Shown: positions 33,241 through 45,262, numbered from the stretch's first letter. The stretch is DNA of 64,000 nucleotides from Dermacentor variabilis (GCF_050947875.1 NC_134568.1:213075678-213139677); one strand, 5' to 3'. The notes: a model not told the origin generated them from the sequence alone. Numbers and translations are program-made.

Positions 33241-34200
33241 AAACTTTGTATCATTGAGAACCCAACGTTGCGTTCAACCTGCGCGTAGAATTTTTTCAAC
33301 ATTGTTGAAAAAAAATCTGAGCTAACAGAAATCCTACTGAAGCATTGATGAACCGGTAGCCGAAAGTCCTCGAAAGTATAAGGACGTTTACCAGGCGAAA
33401 AAAAAATAATATTCGCGAAGAGATTCGGATAGATTAACTCAAAACAAGTTTTATACTCGTCAAAAAGTCGCGCTGTAATGCTTTGATTTTTGAAGCGGCC
33501 TTGCGCGCTGGAGCCTGTCGAGAACGTTTCATTAATTACACCCAACCATGTTAAAAATAAAATTAGAATATAGGTAGCGAACACATATGTTTACTAGTTT
33601 CCTGTGTACTTTAATTCCTTTTTACTATATCGCCGTACTATAGCCATGACATTCCAATACTAGTAAGTGCCGCCGCTACTATCAAGAAAGATGGTTTTGT
33701 GGTTTTGCTATAGTTAACAACTATGCTAATAACACTAGCTAACGACTATTGGTTTTGCTAAGTAACGGTTAGGCCACAACTGTGTCCCATGGCAATTCAG
33801 CGATGAGTGTCCATAACTAATAAAGATAGAAGATTTGATTGAGAATGATAATTTTTGCTGTCGGTGACTCATAGAAGAGGCGGACATCCGAATTTGTGCT
33901 GGTAACGCTGGAAATATAATTATTTAACACATTTTCACTAACTAACCAATTAATTGATAGTTGTGAGTGTACGATTTATTGCATAGCTGCAGTCATCCGC
34001 AACACAAGGCGCACCCTCTTTATAGAAATGCAGCTCTTATCCTCACTTTCGAGAAATGTGTCCTGAAGTCCTCCAATGATATGTCTTCCGTTTCCTGTTA
34101 ACAGTTAGGCGCACTGCATTATTCTCATTCGCTGAAGATCGTGCGCGTTTTAAATCAAGCACAAAAATCGGTCTTATATGACAGATGTAACAAGGAGGAC
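33241..34200. other. Unassigned sequence near-identical to 7601-8560
   Basis: Few differences from the A1 stretch over nearly 1 kb, so this is a recent duplicate or gene-converted tract. No gene seen. Confidence 0.55.
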
Positions 34201-34910
34201 GAAGTGACTGCGAGCCAGAACGCGCGAGGGAGGAGAGCGAAGAGCAAACGCGCCGTCTTTCGTCGCGCGAAAGGCCGTGGGGAGAAATGAAGGAGGGAGG
34301 CGGGAGGCGTCGTGCTGGGGCAGCAATCGCACATTTCGCGACCGGGCGCAAGGTTAAGTGACGATCGCGGCTCAAACTCGCGTGCGCAAGGGAGGAAAGT
34401 GGGGAGGCAGAGCGGGAAGGAAGGGGTGCGGCTTCTGCTCCGCAGAAACTGCCTACTTTGCGCGGTGGGGCGTGGTCGCGCACGTCGTATCTTGACGGCG
34501 ATCGGCAGACCGCTCATACCTTTGCGCATGCTGTGTTATTGCCCCTCAATTTGCGTTGAAGCGATAGACAGTACGAAGGTCATTTGCTGCTGCGGTTGCT
34601 GCAGCTGCTCTTGCTCACGCCAGCGTTTTGACAGCGAGTGTTCGCGGTCATCGACTGTGATGCGTTCATGTTTCACTGTGCGCCCTGACATCACACTTGT
34701 TAATTGATTTGGTAAGCGAATGTTTCCAAGTTTATATGGCCGATAAAAGTACTATCCTTACTTCGTATGGCTGTCTGCCACTCTGCTATCGCAATCGATG
34801 CTTCGCCTTTCGGGCGAAACTGCGGCTTCTTTCTCATATTTTTCGCTTCAACTTAAGAGGTATCGCCTATTATCTAGTCTAAACGGCATAAAACATATTA
34901 TAGCAGCGCT
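34200..34910. repeat. Dispersed GC-rich repeat (copy 3)
   Basis: Near-identical to 8560-9270. Confidence 0.65.
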
Positions 34911-34928
34911 ACATTATCATGTTAGAAA

Positions 34929-35164
34929 GAAAATTAAATTATGGGGTTTAGCGTGCCAAAACCACTTAATGATTATGAGGCTCGCAGTAGTGGAGGACTC
35001 CGGAAATTTTGACCACCTGGGGTTCATTAACGAGCACTTAAATCTCAGTCCACGGTGTTTTCGCATTTCGCCCCCATCGAAATGCGGCCGCTGTGGCCGG
35101 GCTTCGATCCCGCGACCTTGTGCTCATCAGCCCAACACCATAGCCACTGAGCAACCACGGGGGG
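34929..35164 (-). mobile_element. Ruka-type SINE, duplicated with its flank
   Basis: The same insertion as 9288-9524, with the same 14-bp flanks at 34915-34928 and 35165-35178, showing it was copied with the segment rather than inserted anew. Confidence 0.92.
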
Positions 35165-35985
35165 TATCATGTTAGAAAAGCAGAGCATAACAACGAAGGC
35201 CGCGATAAAAAGATTTTATTAGTGCAATATCATTGCCTAATTCTTTTGTCATATTGCAAAAAAATAAAAACAGGTTCGATAAAACAGCAACGACGTTGAC
35301 GCAGTGCCATCAGTTCGCCACCGGCACGTCCGCACTTGAAGCCTCAAATTGTCACGCATCACGGAGGCGGCAGCTGAAGTGGGAGAAGCCGCCTCGGCGT
35401 CGAGGCCGCTGTGCGACGCCGGCCGGCCAAACCAGTGTGCTTTAGGGGCTCGTAGAAGGCGCTGGTGACGGTCAAGACCAGGCCCGTGATGAAAATCAAG
35501 CACATGGCGTTCGCAGGGACCGCCGGCGTGACCGAGACGGCGGCGAACGCAAGGAAAGCGTCCAAGGTGGCGAGCGTCGGCGTGGGCACAAATGGCAGCT
35601 TAGATTGAGCCGGTACTTTGGAGGCGGCGCGATCTCGTTCATGGCTGCCGCGTCCGAGGAAGTCCAGGCCACCGCCGCCAGCTCCGGCGCCGACGGTTCT
35701 TCAAGCATGGTCTCTCCGGTGCTTCGAACGCCCAGAGCTTGTCATGACGAGGCCCCTGCTTTCTGCCGTGCTTTCGGTAGGTTGACCAGCCTCCTGGCGA
35801 ACTCCTTTGACGCTTATGCAAGTTACAAAGGTGTCGGGCCAGATGAAATGGAACCTTGGCGTGCACGGTCTGCTTCTACTGCCTCAAAACACGAGCACCT
35901 CTGCTTCCTCTTCTTCCCCTCTGAACGTGTGATGCGTACCCATTATGGTATATTGGCTATGGGAGCCTCAGGTGAATAATGCTTG
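35165..35985 (-). pseudogene. Relic copy c7 of the unrecognised small membrane-protein-like family
   Basis: Paralogue of c3. The hydrophobic part is readable from 35589 (TPTLATLDAFLAFAAVSVTP, NAMCLIFITGLVLTVTSAFY), and MLEEPSAPELAAVAWTSSDA in another frame (from 35708). The leader frame is interrupted. The reverse-strand AATAAA at 35215-35220 is intact. Confidence 0.52.
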
Positions 35986-36213
35986 ATAATGGAAAAAAAT
36001 TAACAGAATATGGCAAATCGAAAAGCACGTTTTTCACACTACGATATTAAAAACTAATGTTGGATGGGAAACGCTACGCATATGACGAAGCCAATGAAAG
36101 TATTTATGAAATGCGCGGAACGCATACACTTAGCACAGCTCTTCGTTCTGGCCGTAATTTACAGCCAAGTTAGGGCCATCCGAGGGGAGGTGCCTTAAAA
36201 GATTGCGGCTGTT

Positions 36214-36720
36214 CAGTTCTTTTTACTAACATTCGTAGTTTTTTTGCTAAGAAAGATGAATTATGTGCTGTTATTAACGACTGTAATGCTGACATCATTG
36301 TACTCACAGAAACATGGTTAAATAGCAAAATAACAAACCCCAAACTGTTTGAGTGCGACAAACAATACATTGTTTACCGAAGTGACCGAACAGGTAGAAT
36401 TGGTGGTGGCGTTCTGCTCTCCGTTAAGGAATGTATTAATTGTTTTTGTGTCACCATTAATACGAATTTAGAGCTAATTTGGTGCTGTATAACTATTAGT
36501 TTTAAGAAAATAATACTAGCTGTGTGCTACCGATCCCCATCAAGCGGCTCATCCTTTTGCGATGACTTATATGATTGTTTAAATAAGATTACCATGCGTT
36601 ACCAGCACAAAACACATCTTCACTCCTGGACCTAATTCTAACGTCATCGCCCGATAACTTTTCTGTGGTGACACACATGCCCGGACTGAACGATCATGAC
36701 ATCTTGCATTTTACACTTAC
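36214..36720 (+). pseudogene. LINE apurinic endonuclease relic
   Basis: The frame reads FFTNIRSFFAKKDELCAVIN, then ADIIVLTETWLNSKI (catalytic Glu region), YIVYRSDRTGRIGGGVLLSV and ILAVCYRSPSSGSS, the usual order in CR1 endonucleases. The middle (with the expected Asp-x-Asn motif) is missing: the frame jumps from LNKITMRYQ to a segment with ILTSSPDNFSVVTHMPGLND and HDIL, the C-terminal SDH-like motif. An internal deletion of the core is the simplest reading. Confidence 0.78.
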
Positions 36721-37120
36721 AACAACACAACAAAAAACATACCGACAGCGGGAAAAGTTCCGAGATTATGAGAAAGCTAACTATCAAGCCATCAACACAG
36801 AACTATGCATATTTCTCGACACTTTCCTACCACTTCATCTGCAACTCTCCGTAGAAACTAACTGGTCTATTTTCAAAAATAAAATAAGTGAGCTTATCAC
36901 CAAACACGTGCCCGTTCGATCCGTCTATACTAACAATAAAGCACCATGGTACAGCACATATCTGAATCGGTCATCCAACAGGAAAAAACGTTTATTCCGT
37001 ACAGCGAAACATTCCTCAAAACAGACACATTGACTAGCATACAAACACGCAGCAATTTCATATATTAAAGCCCTAAGGTGAGCCAAATTTTCATTCATTA
37101 ATTGTACACTTCGAAATTTA

Positions 37121-37755
37121 TTGAAGACTAATCCAAAGCTCTTCTGGGAAACCATACGAGGAAATAACCATAAAACTGGAATATCATTACTGACAACTTC
37201 TGGGGACCCAGTACCTGACCTATTGTGTTCTACTGTGCTTAACAATACTTTCACTCAGTCATTCTCATCACCTCAGATCCCTGATCCGATGCCTGAGATA
37301 AATTCAACTAACTACCACTTCATGGATCCCATCGTTTTCGACTCAACCGGTATCAAAGCCATATTACAGAAATTAAAACATAAAGCATCATGTGGGGTAG
37401 ATGACATTGATACTATATTCTTACAAAACACAGCGGAATACTGTTCAATCCTACTGCAATGCATTTACTCACAATCTTACAACTCTGGCACCTTACCGTA
37501 TGATTGGAAAATTGGCAAAGTAATCCCCATTCACAAAACTGGACCAAGCCATGATCCACAGAACTATAGACCTATTTCACTTACATCTGTACCATGCAAA
37601 GTTATGGAGCATATAATATACATGCATCTAGTTAATTTTCTTGAAAATAACAACTTCTTCACAGTTATGCAGCATGGTTTCCGTAAGAACTTCTCCTGTG
37701 ACACTCAGCTCATCCTCTTCACTAATGACCTACATGCCAATTTAGATTCTGGTTT
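37121..37755 (+). pseudogene. LINE reverse transcriptase, N-terminal half
   Basis: An open frame of about 210 codons with LLKTNPKLFWETIRG just upstream in frame, then FDSTGIKAILQKLKHKASCG, VDDIDTIFLQ, LPYDWKIGKVIPIHKTG, NYRPISLTSVPCKVMEHIIY and MQHGFRKNFSCDTQL. These are the fingers of a CR1-type reverse transcriptase. The frame is cut after DLHANLDSG by the insertion at about 37755; the catalytic palm continues at 39279. Confidence 0.85.
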
Positions 37756-39278
37756 TTAGAGCGCAGCTCTTTGGCGTCCGTTCCTGGGTTTCGCGTCGTC
37801 GTCGGCGTTGTCGTCGGCCTCGTAACCAGCTCCGCCCCCCTTTCATCCCCCCAGCGCTAGCAGCGACCGACTGATACCGCTGGATGCCGCTGACGCCGCT
37901 AGAGAGTCAAGATAACGTGACTGCATAGAACACCGTCGCCGCCATGCAGAAAGAGGAGGAAAGGGTCCCCCACCCTGTTCTTGTGTGGCGGATAGGGTGC
38001 TCTTCAGTTGCCGACGCGCCGGTTATTTCACGTAGGCCCCGGCACGTCGACGAACACGTGACCACCTTCCCACGGCTAGACCTGGTTCTTAGCGCTGCGG
38101 AAGCGAGGGTATCATATTGTTTGTGTCGGCATCGGCGGCGTTGCCCCTGAAACCAACTCCGCAGCTGGGGTTGACTCACTATCGGCGTCAGCGGCATCAG
38201 TCAGTCACTGCTATCTCTTCCCTCCTCCCTTTATCGTGTTGTCCGCTTGCTGCGCGCGCTTCTGCCCCCATCGTTTGCCGCTGGGTGTACACGCCGCCCC
38301 CCTCCCCCCTCTTCCTGCGAGTCTCCGGTTGTCAAAGCGCCTGCTCGAACTTAATTCCTTTCTTCGCTCCTCCTCCAATGCAACCCCTGTGCGGTGGCAA
38401 TCAGAGAGCCAGATCGGTGGCGGCGGATCTGTATATGTGCACCGCCCGAGCCGAAATTGCCGCTGCCGTTCGCCACTGCGAAATTATCTGCCAGTTCTTT
38501 CTGAGCCATGAGCGAGACGACCGATGGAAGTCCTCCGTCTGCTGCTGCTGCTGCTGCTGCTAAACGAGCTGCCAGAGCAGAGGCCCAGCGCCGTCGCCGT
38601 CAGAATCCAGAGGTGCGTGCCGCCGAAGCAGAAGCTTACCGTCGCCGCCGTCGAGATGATCCAGGAGTACGCGTCGCCGAAGCAGAGGCTAAGCGCCGCC
38701 GCCGAGAAGACCCTGCCGTTCGCGCCGCCGAAGCGGAGGCTCATCGCCGCCGTCGAGAGCAACCAGCAGTAAGCGAGGCTGAAGCAGAAGCTCATCGCCG
38801 CCGCCGAGAAGACCCTGCAGTTCGCGCCGCCGAAGCCGAGGCTCATCGCCGCCGTCGAGAGCAACCAGCAGTAAGCGAGGCTGAAGCAGAAGCTCATCGC
38901 CGCCGCCGAGAAGACCCTGCCGTTCGCACCGCCGAAGCGGAGGCTCATCGCCGCCGTCGAGACCAACCAGCAGTAAGCGAGGCTGAAGCAGAAGCTCATC
39001 GCCGTCGCAGAGAAGACTCTACCGTTCGCGCGGCCGAGGCCGAGGCCAAACGCAAACAAAGGCTCGCAAACAGTCAGGGTGCAACAAATGCTTTCCGGCG
39101 ACAGTTTACAGACAATCCGTTTGCAAGTGTGTGTTCAGTGTGTGATCGGCTCTGGTTCCAAAATGACGTGAAACCGCTTCCGGATACGTGCCGTGAGAAT
39201 CTCCGGTGTGCGTTTCCCAACTCTTTGCTGCGCTCAAATTTCGCATTAGGAAGTAACGTAATCGTCGGTAATTTTTTT
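37755..39278 (+). mobile_element. Mobile element coding for an AEAEA/RRRR repeat protein, inserted in the LINE
   Basis: It splits the LINE reverse transcriptase between DLHANLDSG and TDCIFLDFSKAFDKV. The left end begins TTAGAGCGCAGCTCTTTGGC and the right end is AACGTAATCGTCGGTAATTT. Both ends recur on a second, shorter copy inserted in B2 (48566-49498, opposite strand), which defines the borders. No clear target duplication was found beyond T-runs. The coding part suggests a relation to Helitrons, but Helitron-specific TC and CTRR ends are not visible, so the class is unresolved. Confidence 0.65.
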
Positions 39279-39317
39279 AACAGACTGTATATTTCTCGAC
39301 TTTTCCAAAGCGTTTGA
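38508..39317 (+). CDS. Ala/Arg/Glu-rich repeat protein, N-terminal region of Helitron-helicase type (truncated, chimeric end)
   Basis: A 269-codon frame begins at ATG 38508: MSETTDGSPPS, an Ala run coded by a (GCT)n tract, then tandem copies of a 17-residue unit of the form RRREDPAVRAAEAEAH alternating with a second version (REQPAVSEAEAEAH). The higher-order period is 102 bp (34 residues), about four copies at 38605-39050. Next come FRRQFTDNPF and CSVCDRLWFQNDVKPLP; this CxxCDRLWF segment is known to me from the N-terminal part of tick PIF1-type Helitron helicases. No helicase domain follows. The last dozen codons run into LINE sequence, so the C-terminus is an accidental fusion. Whether it is expressed is unknown. 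Confidence 0.5.
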   Translation: MSETTDGSPPSAAAAAAAKRAARAEAQRRRRQNPEVRAAEAEAYRRRRRDDPGVRVAEAEAKRRRREDPAVRAAEAEAHRRRREQPAVSEAEAEAHRRRREDPAVRAAEAEAHRRRREQPAVSEAEAEAHRRRREDPAVRTAEAEAHRRRRDQPAVSEAEAEAHRRRREDSTVRAAEAEAKRKQRLANSQGATNAFRRQFTDNPFASVCSVCDRLWFQNDVKPLPDTCRENLRCAFPNSLLRSNFALGSNVIVGNFFNRLYISRLFQSV

Positions 39318-40311
39318 CAAAGTGAACCATGCATTGCTTCTTCATAAATTAAATGTTCTAAACATAGACCCCTCCTTAATTGATTGGATTCGCGCGTTTC
39401 TGACATCACGTGTTCAATTTGTAACCACTAATGACGCTAACTCACCTTTAGCTCCAGTTTACTCCGGCGTCCCGCAAGGGTCTGTGCTCGGTCCTTTCTT
39501 ATTCCTAATTTATATTAATGACTTGCCCACTCACGTTTCCTCGAACATTTGTCTATTTGCGGATGACTGCGTCTTGTATCGTAAGATAACTAATATTTCA
39601 GATATTCTGCTAATTCAGGAGGATCTCCATAACATAAATAAGTGGTGTCGTACATAGCGCATGGAATTAAACATTAGAAAGTGTAAGACTATGAGGATTT
39701 CTCGTACTAACGTGACCTGCCCCACCTATACGCTAAATAACATCCCACTAGAATGTGTAACGTCATATCGGTACTTGGGGGTTCACATTGCCAGCAATCT
39801 ATCCTGGAAAACTCATATAGATGACATAACATCCAAGGCCACTCGTACACTGGGATACTTTCGTCGGAAATTTTCTCTAGCACCATCATCGCTAAAACTC
39901 TTATTGTACACAACTTACATTCGTCCACAAATAGAGTACGCATCATCAGTATGGGACCCTGGTCATGACACCCTCAAACAGTCTCTAGAGGCAATACAGA
40001 ATCGATCAGCCCGTTTCATTCTCACCAACTACCAAAGAACTGCGAGTGTCACTAACATGAAAGCTCTCCTACACCTCCCACTGCTATCAACCCGTAGAAA
40101 ACTATCTCGCATATGTCTTTTCCATAAAATCTACTACCACAACACATCTTTACGTTCTATCTTTGTTCAACCGCCACCATACATTTCATCTCGCATTGAC
40201 CACCGCCAAAAGGTAAACATTCCGCACTGCAACACCGTCGGCTTTTCATATTCATTTCTTCCCCAAACGAGCAAAATTGGAATAACTTACCCGCATTACT
40301 TACAAGCATAA
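39279..40311 (+). pseudogene. LINE reverse transcriptase, C-terminal half
   Basis: It continues the palm: TDCIFLDFSKAFDKVNHALL, YSGVPQGSVLGPFLFLIYIN and the catalytic FADD box in NICLFADDCVLYRK (near 39560). A TAG at 39655-39657 interrupts the frame, which resumes as MELNIRKCKTMRIS and runs to 40311 through YRYLGVHIASNLSWKTHI, YIRPQIEYASSVWDPG and FILTNYQRTASVTNMKALLH. The catalytic residues remain, but the insertion and stop disable it. Confidence 0.87.
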
Positions 40312-40814
40312 CTGACACCAATAACTTTAAGAGCACACTTCAAAGTTTCATGTTATAAATTGATGTTGCGTTTGTTTGTTCTGTATAATAACTGCTTTTA
40401 TGCCATAATGTTAAGTTATGGCTTGTATTATTATATGCTATGTTCTTTCCTTTCTATTTTTGTTACGCCATGTATTTTTGCCGCGCTTACAAGTTTCTAT
40501 TTTCCATTCTTAATATTTTGTATACGATGTTTTTTTTTGCCATATTGTTTGCCTTCCTTCCTTATTTTGTGATTTGCCTCTGTATTTACTTTGCCCCTCC
40601 GCTCTGCAATGTACAACCGTACCTTGAGGGTATGATAAATAAATAAATAAAATAAAAGTGTAGAAATTAAATTTCACAATTTCACGTGGTCGCATTAAAA
40701 TGTATGCTGTAATTTGTGTCTGTATTTCTTATTTTATCGTAATGCTCCAGATTTCTATAGCTTGCCTACGATTGTCGTGTTGACGTCAATAAGCTCTAAT
40801 AACCTCTAACGCTA

Positions 40815-41585
40815 GTCGCACGCTAGGCTATCTGCGCACAAACATTCACGCCGTTCCAGCATCTTTAAAGCTGACGCTCTACAAAACACTTGTTCGCTCA
40901 AAATTAGGATATGCCTCGGCCATCTGGGATCTCCCTCAAGCATCACTGACCCTCTCCTTCGAAGGCATTCCCAGAATGGCGCGTCCAGCATTATTCTATC
41001 CAATCACTCTCGTCATGCTAGCGTAACAATCGCGAAGCAAAGCCGTAACATACCGGATCTTTCAGTACGTCGAGCATACAGGCACCTCTGCTTTTCCACA
41101 ACATTTACCACAACCCGGTATTCAAAGAGAAACTGCTTCGGCGGCCGCATTTCGATGGGGGCGAAATGCGAAAACACCCGTGTGCTTAGATTTAGGTGCA
41201 CGTTAAAGAACCCCAGGTGGTCAAAATTTCCGGAGTCCTCCACTACGGCGTGCCTCATAATCAGAAAGTGGTTTTGGCACGTAAAACCCCAAATATTATT
41301 AAATATTATTAAAGAGAAACTGCTTCGTACTTTTCATCCCGCTGCGATCACCTTCATAAAGGTTTGCCATCTTGTCATACGAACGCGTACTATTACTCGT
41401 TTTTTTTTCTCGTGCGTGCAATGACTGGAACAACCTTCGTGCGTCGGTCGCAACTACACACGTATCTAAGTTCAGGATTGCTGTTCTCCATGCCATCTGA
41501 CAAATCATTTATTAATTCTGCATTATCTTTCTGTGTATCAACCACTCCGTTCTGTAACGCATACGGGCCTTGAAAGTATGTAAAA

Positions 41586-41622
<37 letters not shown>
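40815..41622 (+). mobile_element. 3' end of a CR1-like LINE (B2), interrupted by a SINE
   Basis: Paralogue of 10510-11143 with the same (AAAT)n tail (about 41583-41622). A SINE sits at 41141-41310. The two flanks of the SINE together restore the B1 order. Confidence 0.72.
41141..41310 (+). mobile_element. 5'-truncated Ruka-type SINE with target duplication
   Basis: It starts at GCGGCCGCATTTCGATGGGG, lacking the tRNA-like head, and ends in an (ATTA)n-like tail. Flanks AAAGAGAAACTGCTTCG are repeated at 41124-41140 and 41311-41327 (17 bp). B1 has no insertion at the equivalent site near 10817. Confidence 0.92.
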
Positions 41623-41625
<3 letters not shown>

Positions 41626-43526
41626 TCTACCGCCTGTTCGTAAATTCACTGCTTATGATTGGCCTGCACGGACACTAGGCAAACGTGAAACGTCTAGGTC
41701 AGGGGCGTAACCAGGGGGGGGGGGCGCTTACGGGGCTTCAGCCCCCCCCCACCCGAAATTTTTTTGAGCTGTCCATGCGCCGCCGACCAAAGCGACCCCC
41801 GGCGCCGGAAACCACTCTGGATTTTGTCTAGGATGTCATTCTGACGCTCGAAAAGACATTTAACCGCGACGATTGCGAACTCGGGCTGGATTTCGTGGCA
41901 ACGCCCATACACCGGGAGTCACATAACGCCAAGCAGTCCCATCCGAGCACAAAGTTTCAAGGGCGCTTTGATGGTGAGCGGGGTCGCCGCGGCATCTCAC
42001 TGAGGCCACGGAATTTATGGAGCGCATGGATATCAACTGCGAAACTTTGTGGGTATAAATCTCATAAGCTTTTGATGTGAAAGGTGCATTGACGTTTCCA
42101 AAGTAGTGCTTAAGATGTTCAATTGCGGAACTTTGTGGGTTTAATGTTGTTATAAACATTTGACGTCAAAGTTCTATTGACTTTTCTAAAGTATTACGTC
42201 GGAACATACAACGACACAAGCCAAATCAGACGAGCACACAAGCAGACGAGTTCACAAAGCACGCAGCGAGGTCAAATGAGACGAAGCGTTGGGGTGGTCC
42301 TTCCTGCCGTCATGTGACATAAAAAAATAAAAACATTTTTTTTATCCTACTCCAGAACATCCATGTGAAGACACTTAGTCCAGCCAAAGTAACTACGTTC
42401 TTATTTATTTTTTCTACGTTAACTTTTATTCGCGAGGACGCATTAAGCCTCTTCGATTTTTTTTCTTCTCGCTACCCTATCCGCGGGCTGCCAGAGCCAG
42501 CTAGAGCGCATACGTTTTTCCCGTATGGCCCCGACCACCGCGCGGTGCAGTTCGGTGCGCGTTCGGTTTGCTCTGGCCGAGTGGATTTTCACCTGACATA
42601 GTTTTGGACGCTTTCTGGCTAGCAGACGAGAAAAAAAAAACAATGGCCGCTCGCCGTCATCACTGTGGGGACTCGAAGGATTGCACCGCGTTCCTTGAAC
42701 GGAACCTTTCCGGAAAGTCTTGTTTCGCCGGTATAGGATACTGAGCAGTATGCGCATGGTTCTGAGTGGACCAAGCATCTCATGTTTTCTTCGGTATTCC
42801 TTCCGTAGCCCCATTAGGTGCCCGAAGTAGGCATTCGATTCTGGCCTACATAATTTCCTATGCTTTTTTTTTTCATTTCGGTGCCTCCGCCCCACAGAAA
42901 AAAAATACATTGTTGTGGCGCAGCGAATTGTCGCATGGCGAAAGTTCGATTTTGATACTTATTTTGCGGGAATTAATGGGCGACGGGACGCTTCAATTGC
43001 CGGATACGTTTATTATATTATTACGAAAGCAAGTATATGGACACTCCAGGCGCATTACTGCCGTCGCCGTCGCCCTCATGTTTCGTATAAAGTCCAAGGA
43101 TGACAACACCGTGACCACGCGCTGCATGCTGTATGTGCGAGTGAAAGCGTAGGATGGGAAGTGGAATGGGTGAGCCGACGATGGTGGCTCAGTCTTGTGT
43201 GCGCAAAGGAGAAAAGCGGCGAGCAAAGCGCCGCCTTCCGTCGAGCGCAATACATCGGGGGGAGTGGATGGAATAGGGGCGGAATCTAGATTCTGTGAAT
43301 CTATGATTGTGCAACATGTTTATTTGCCTTGTTTGACGCATTATATACAGCTACTTTTTCTTACATACATAGACTCATTGGGGACCTATACGTATACTTA
43401 AATATCTTGTTGCTAGGTTTTGTGTATACATGCAGTGAACTTAGTTTCCAGTGACACTTTTTTGTCCTTTATGAAGCCGTATTTTCGCATTTGTATATCC
43501 CATTGTATCTTTGCATTTCTAATGTA

Positions 43527-44739
43527 TGAGGGCGAGTCAAATGAAAGTGAGCCTACCCTAACCGCGTAATATTGGTTCGGTTCATTATATGCGAGGCATG
43601 CGCGTAGGAGAACGGCATGTCTCATTTACAGAAGTGACACGCAGGTGTGAAGATAAATGTTCTTTGATGCTCTCATACACTGGGTTGAATATGGTTGCGT
43701 CACATAATGGATACTTCGAAAGTTGAACAGCTCGGTGTCGCGAAGTTTTTGACAGCTGAAGGTACTTCCAAAACAGAAATTAATCGCCGTATGGCTGCCG
43801 TGTACGTTGAACACTGCATTTCATTGACCACTGTGAAGGGTTGGAGCAAACGGTTCAAAGGACGTTGCAAAGACATTCCAAGGCCGTGCCAAAACCATCA
43901 TGCAATCACCCCCCACACAACTTCAAAGGTTCATGAGCTGATGAAACAAGAACGGAGGAAAAGCATCAATGAACTGGCAGACCGTCTGAACATCAGTCAC
44001 GGTTCGGTTCACGCCATAATTCATGAGCTTCTCGGTTATCGGCTCTTTGGTGTGCAATGGATCCCCAAGATTTTGATCCATCGGCAGAAGACGGAGAAGT
44101 CTGATCGCGTATCACAATGAGGATGACGACTTCTTGTTTGCAATTTTGATCGGGGACGAACCTTGGTGCCACTACTACGAGCCTGAAACACGACGGCAAA
44201 GCTTACAGTGGAAACAATCGAATTTGCCACGCCCAAAGAACGCAAAGCCCATCATTTCCGCTGGAAAGGTGTTGTTGACTTTTTTTTCGATCGTCAGGGG
44301 TCATTACTGGTAAAATTTGCTAAATATTGAGAGGCTATCAATTGTTTCCGATATTGTGAAACGCCAAAACGGCAGCGTGTCGCAATCAAGAACGAACAAC
44401 GTGGAAAATTGACGAATGGGGTCACGTTGTTCCACGACAATGCCTGTCCCAACGTCGCTTATGTGGTTAATACAAAACTGGCAAAGTTCAAGTAGGAAAC
44501 GCTGCAACATCCGCCGCACAGCTTAGACCTGTCACCTTGCGACATCTACATTTTGGCGTAACCGAAAAAAACAGCTCAAGGGAAGGAGATACAGACTTCT
44601 TGAAGCAGCAACCTAAGGAGTTTTATAAGACGGGAATCACGCGACTCGTTAGTCAATGGGACAAATGTCTAAATTCTCATGAAGACTACTTTTAATTAGG
44701 TACCCCGTTGTTGGCTCACATTCATTTGACTTGCGCTCG
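43527..44739 (+). mobile_element. Mariner transposon (B2)
   Basis: The same insertion as 13046-14276, with TA at 43525-43526 and 44740-44741. The transposase frame starts at 43695 or 43704. A 19-bp deletion relative to B1 (after EKTEK, near 44099) shifts the frame, so the reading stops at 44120. The first-Asp region (GDEPWCHYYEPETRRQSLQW) is still visible downstream, and here QSL is followed by Gln rather than the B1 stop. Confidence 0.9.
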
Positions 44740-45262
44740 TACATCTTGCAGAACTCCTGCTTTTTATACGTGCTCTCTGTCGCGACTATAACTTCGGTGC
44801 AATAACTCACGATACACGACAGGGGACAGCTACTCCTGCGTAATACATTGGAACAAACGACAGCGTCATTGAGATTTTTCACTGGCCATTGCATATATAC
44901 AAGAATGTAAGCACGGTTCTTGATTGACAAAGTTTCATTGACATATTTGTCCTCAACTTGTTCAATTCATTGCCTTTAAAATTTTCATATTAGCGGCATG
45001 CACTGCTTTCCTGGTTTGGAACTGATATAGTTCTAAAGTTCGTGTGATACTTTCTTTACTCAATATATAGACAAAAATATGGATGCATTCATATCAGTTA
45101 TTTCGGGCAAAATTTTTGGCACATACGAGTATATTCTTTTACGAAAAAATTCATATTTTATTGGTTTGACAGTGCGTAGCGTTCAAGAATTCGTTTGCAG
45201 CATCTTTGGCAGTGACAATGCAGTTATTATTCATGTATTTGATCCCTCGACAAATTGTTTAA

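Larger units (their letters stand above)
35986..40656 (+). mobile_element. CR1-like LINE inserted at the A'/B2 junction
   Basis: It lies exactly where A1 passes into B1 without interruption (GCTTGATAACTGTAGAAATT at 10330-10350), so it is an insertion in unit II. It encodes an endonuclease relic (36214-36700), a reverse transcriptase split by a second element (37121-37755 and 39279-40311) and ends with an AATAAATAAATAAAATAAAA tail at about 40635-40655. TGGAAAAAAATTAA at the left and TGTAGAAATTAAA at the right look like an imperfect target duplication. Without the nested element it is about 3.1 kb, shorter than a full CR1, so it has lost its 5' part. Confidence 0.85.

Noticed and set aside
38484..39059. 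A 191-codon minus-strand repeat frame
   Set aside because: Exact shadow of the 102-bp coding repeat on the plus strand, where the start, the Cys motif and the short copy support the sense frame.
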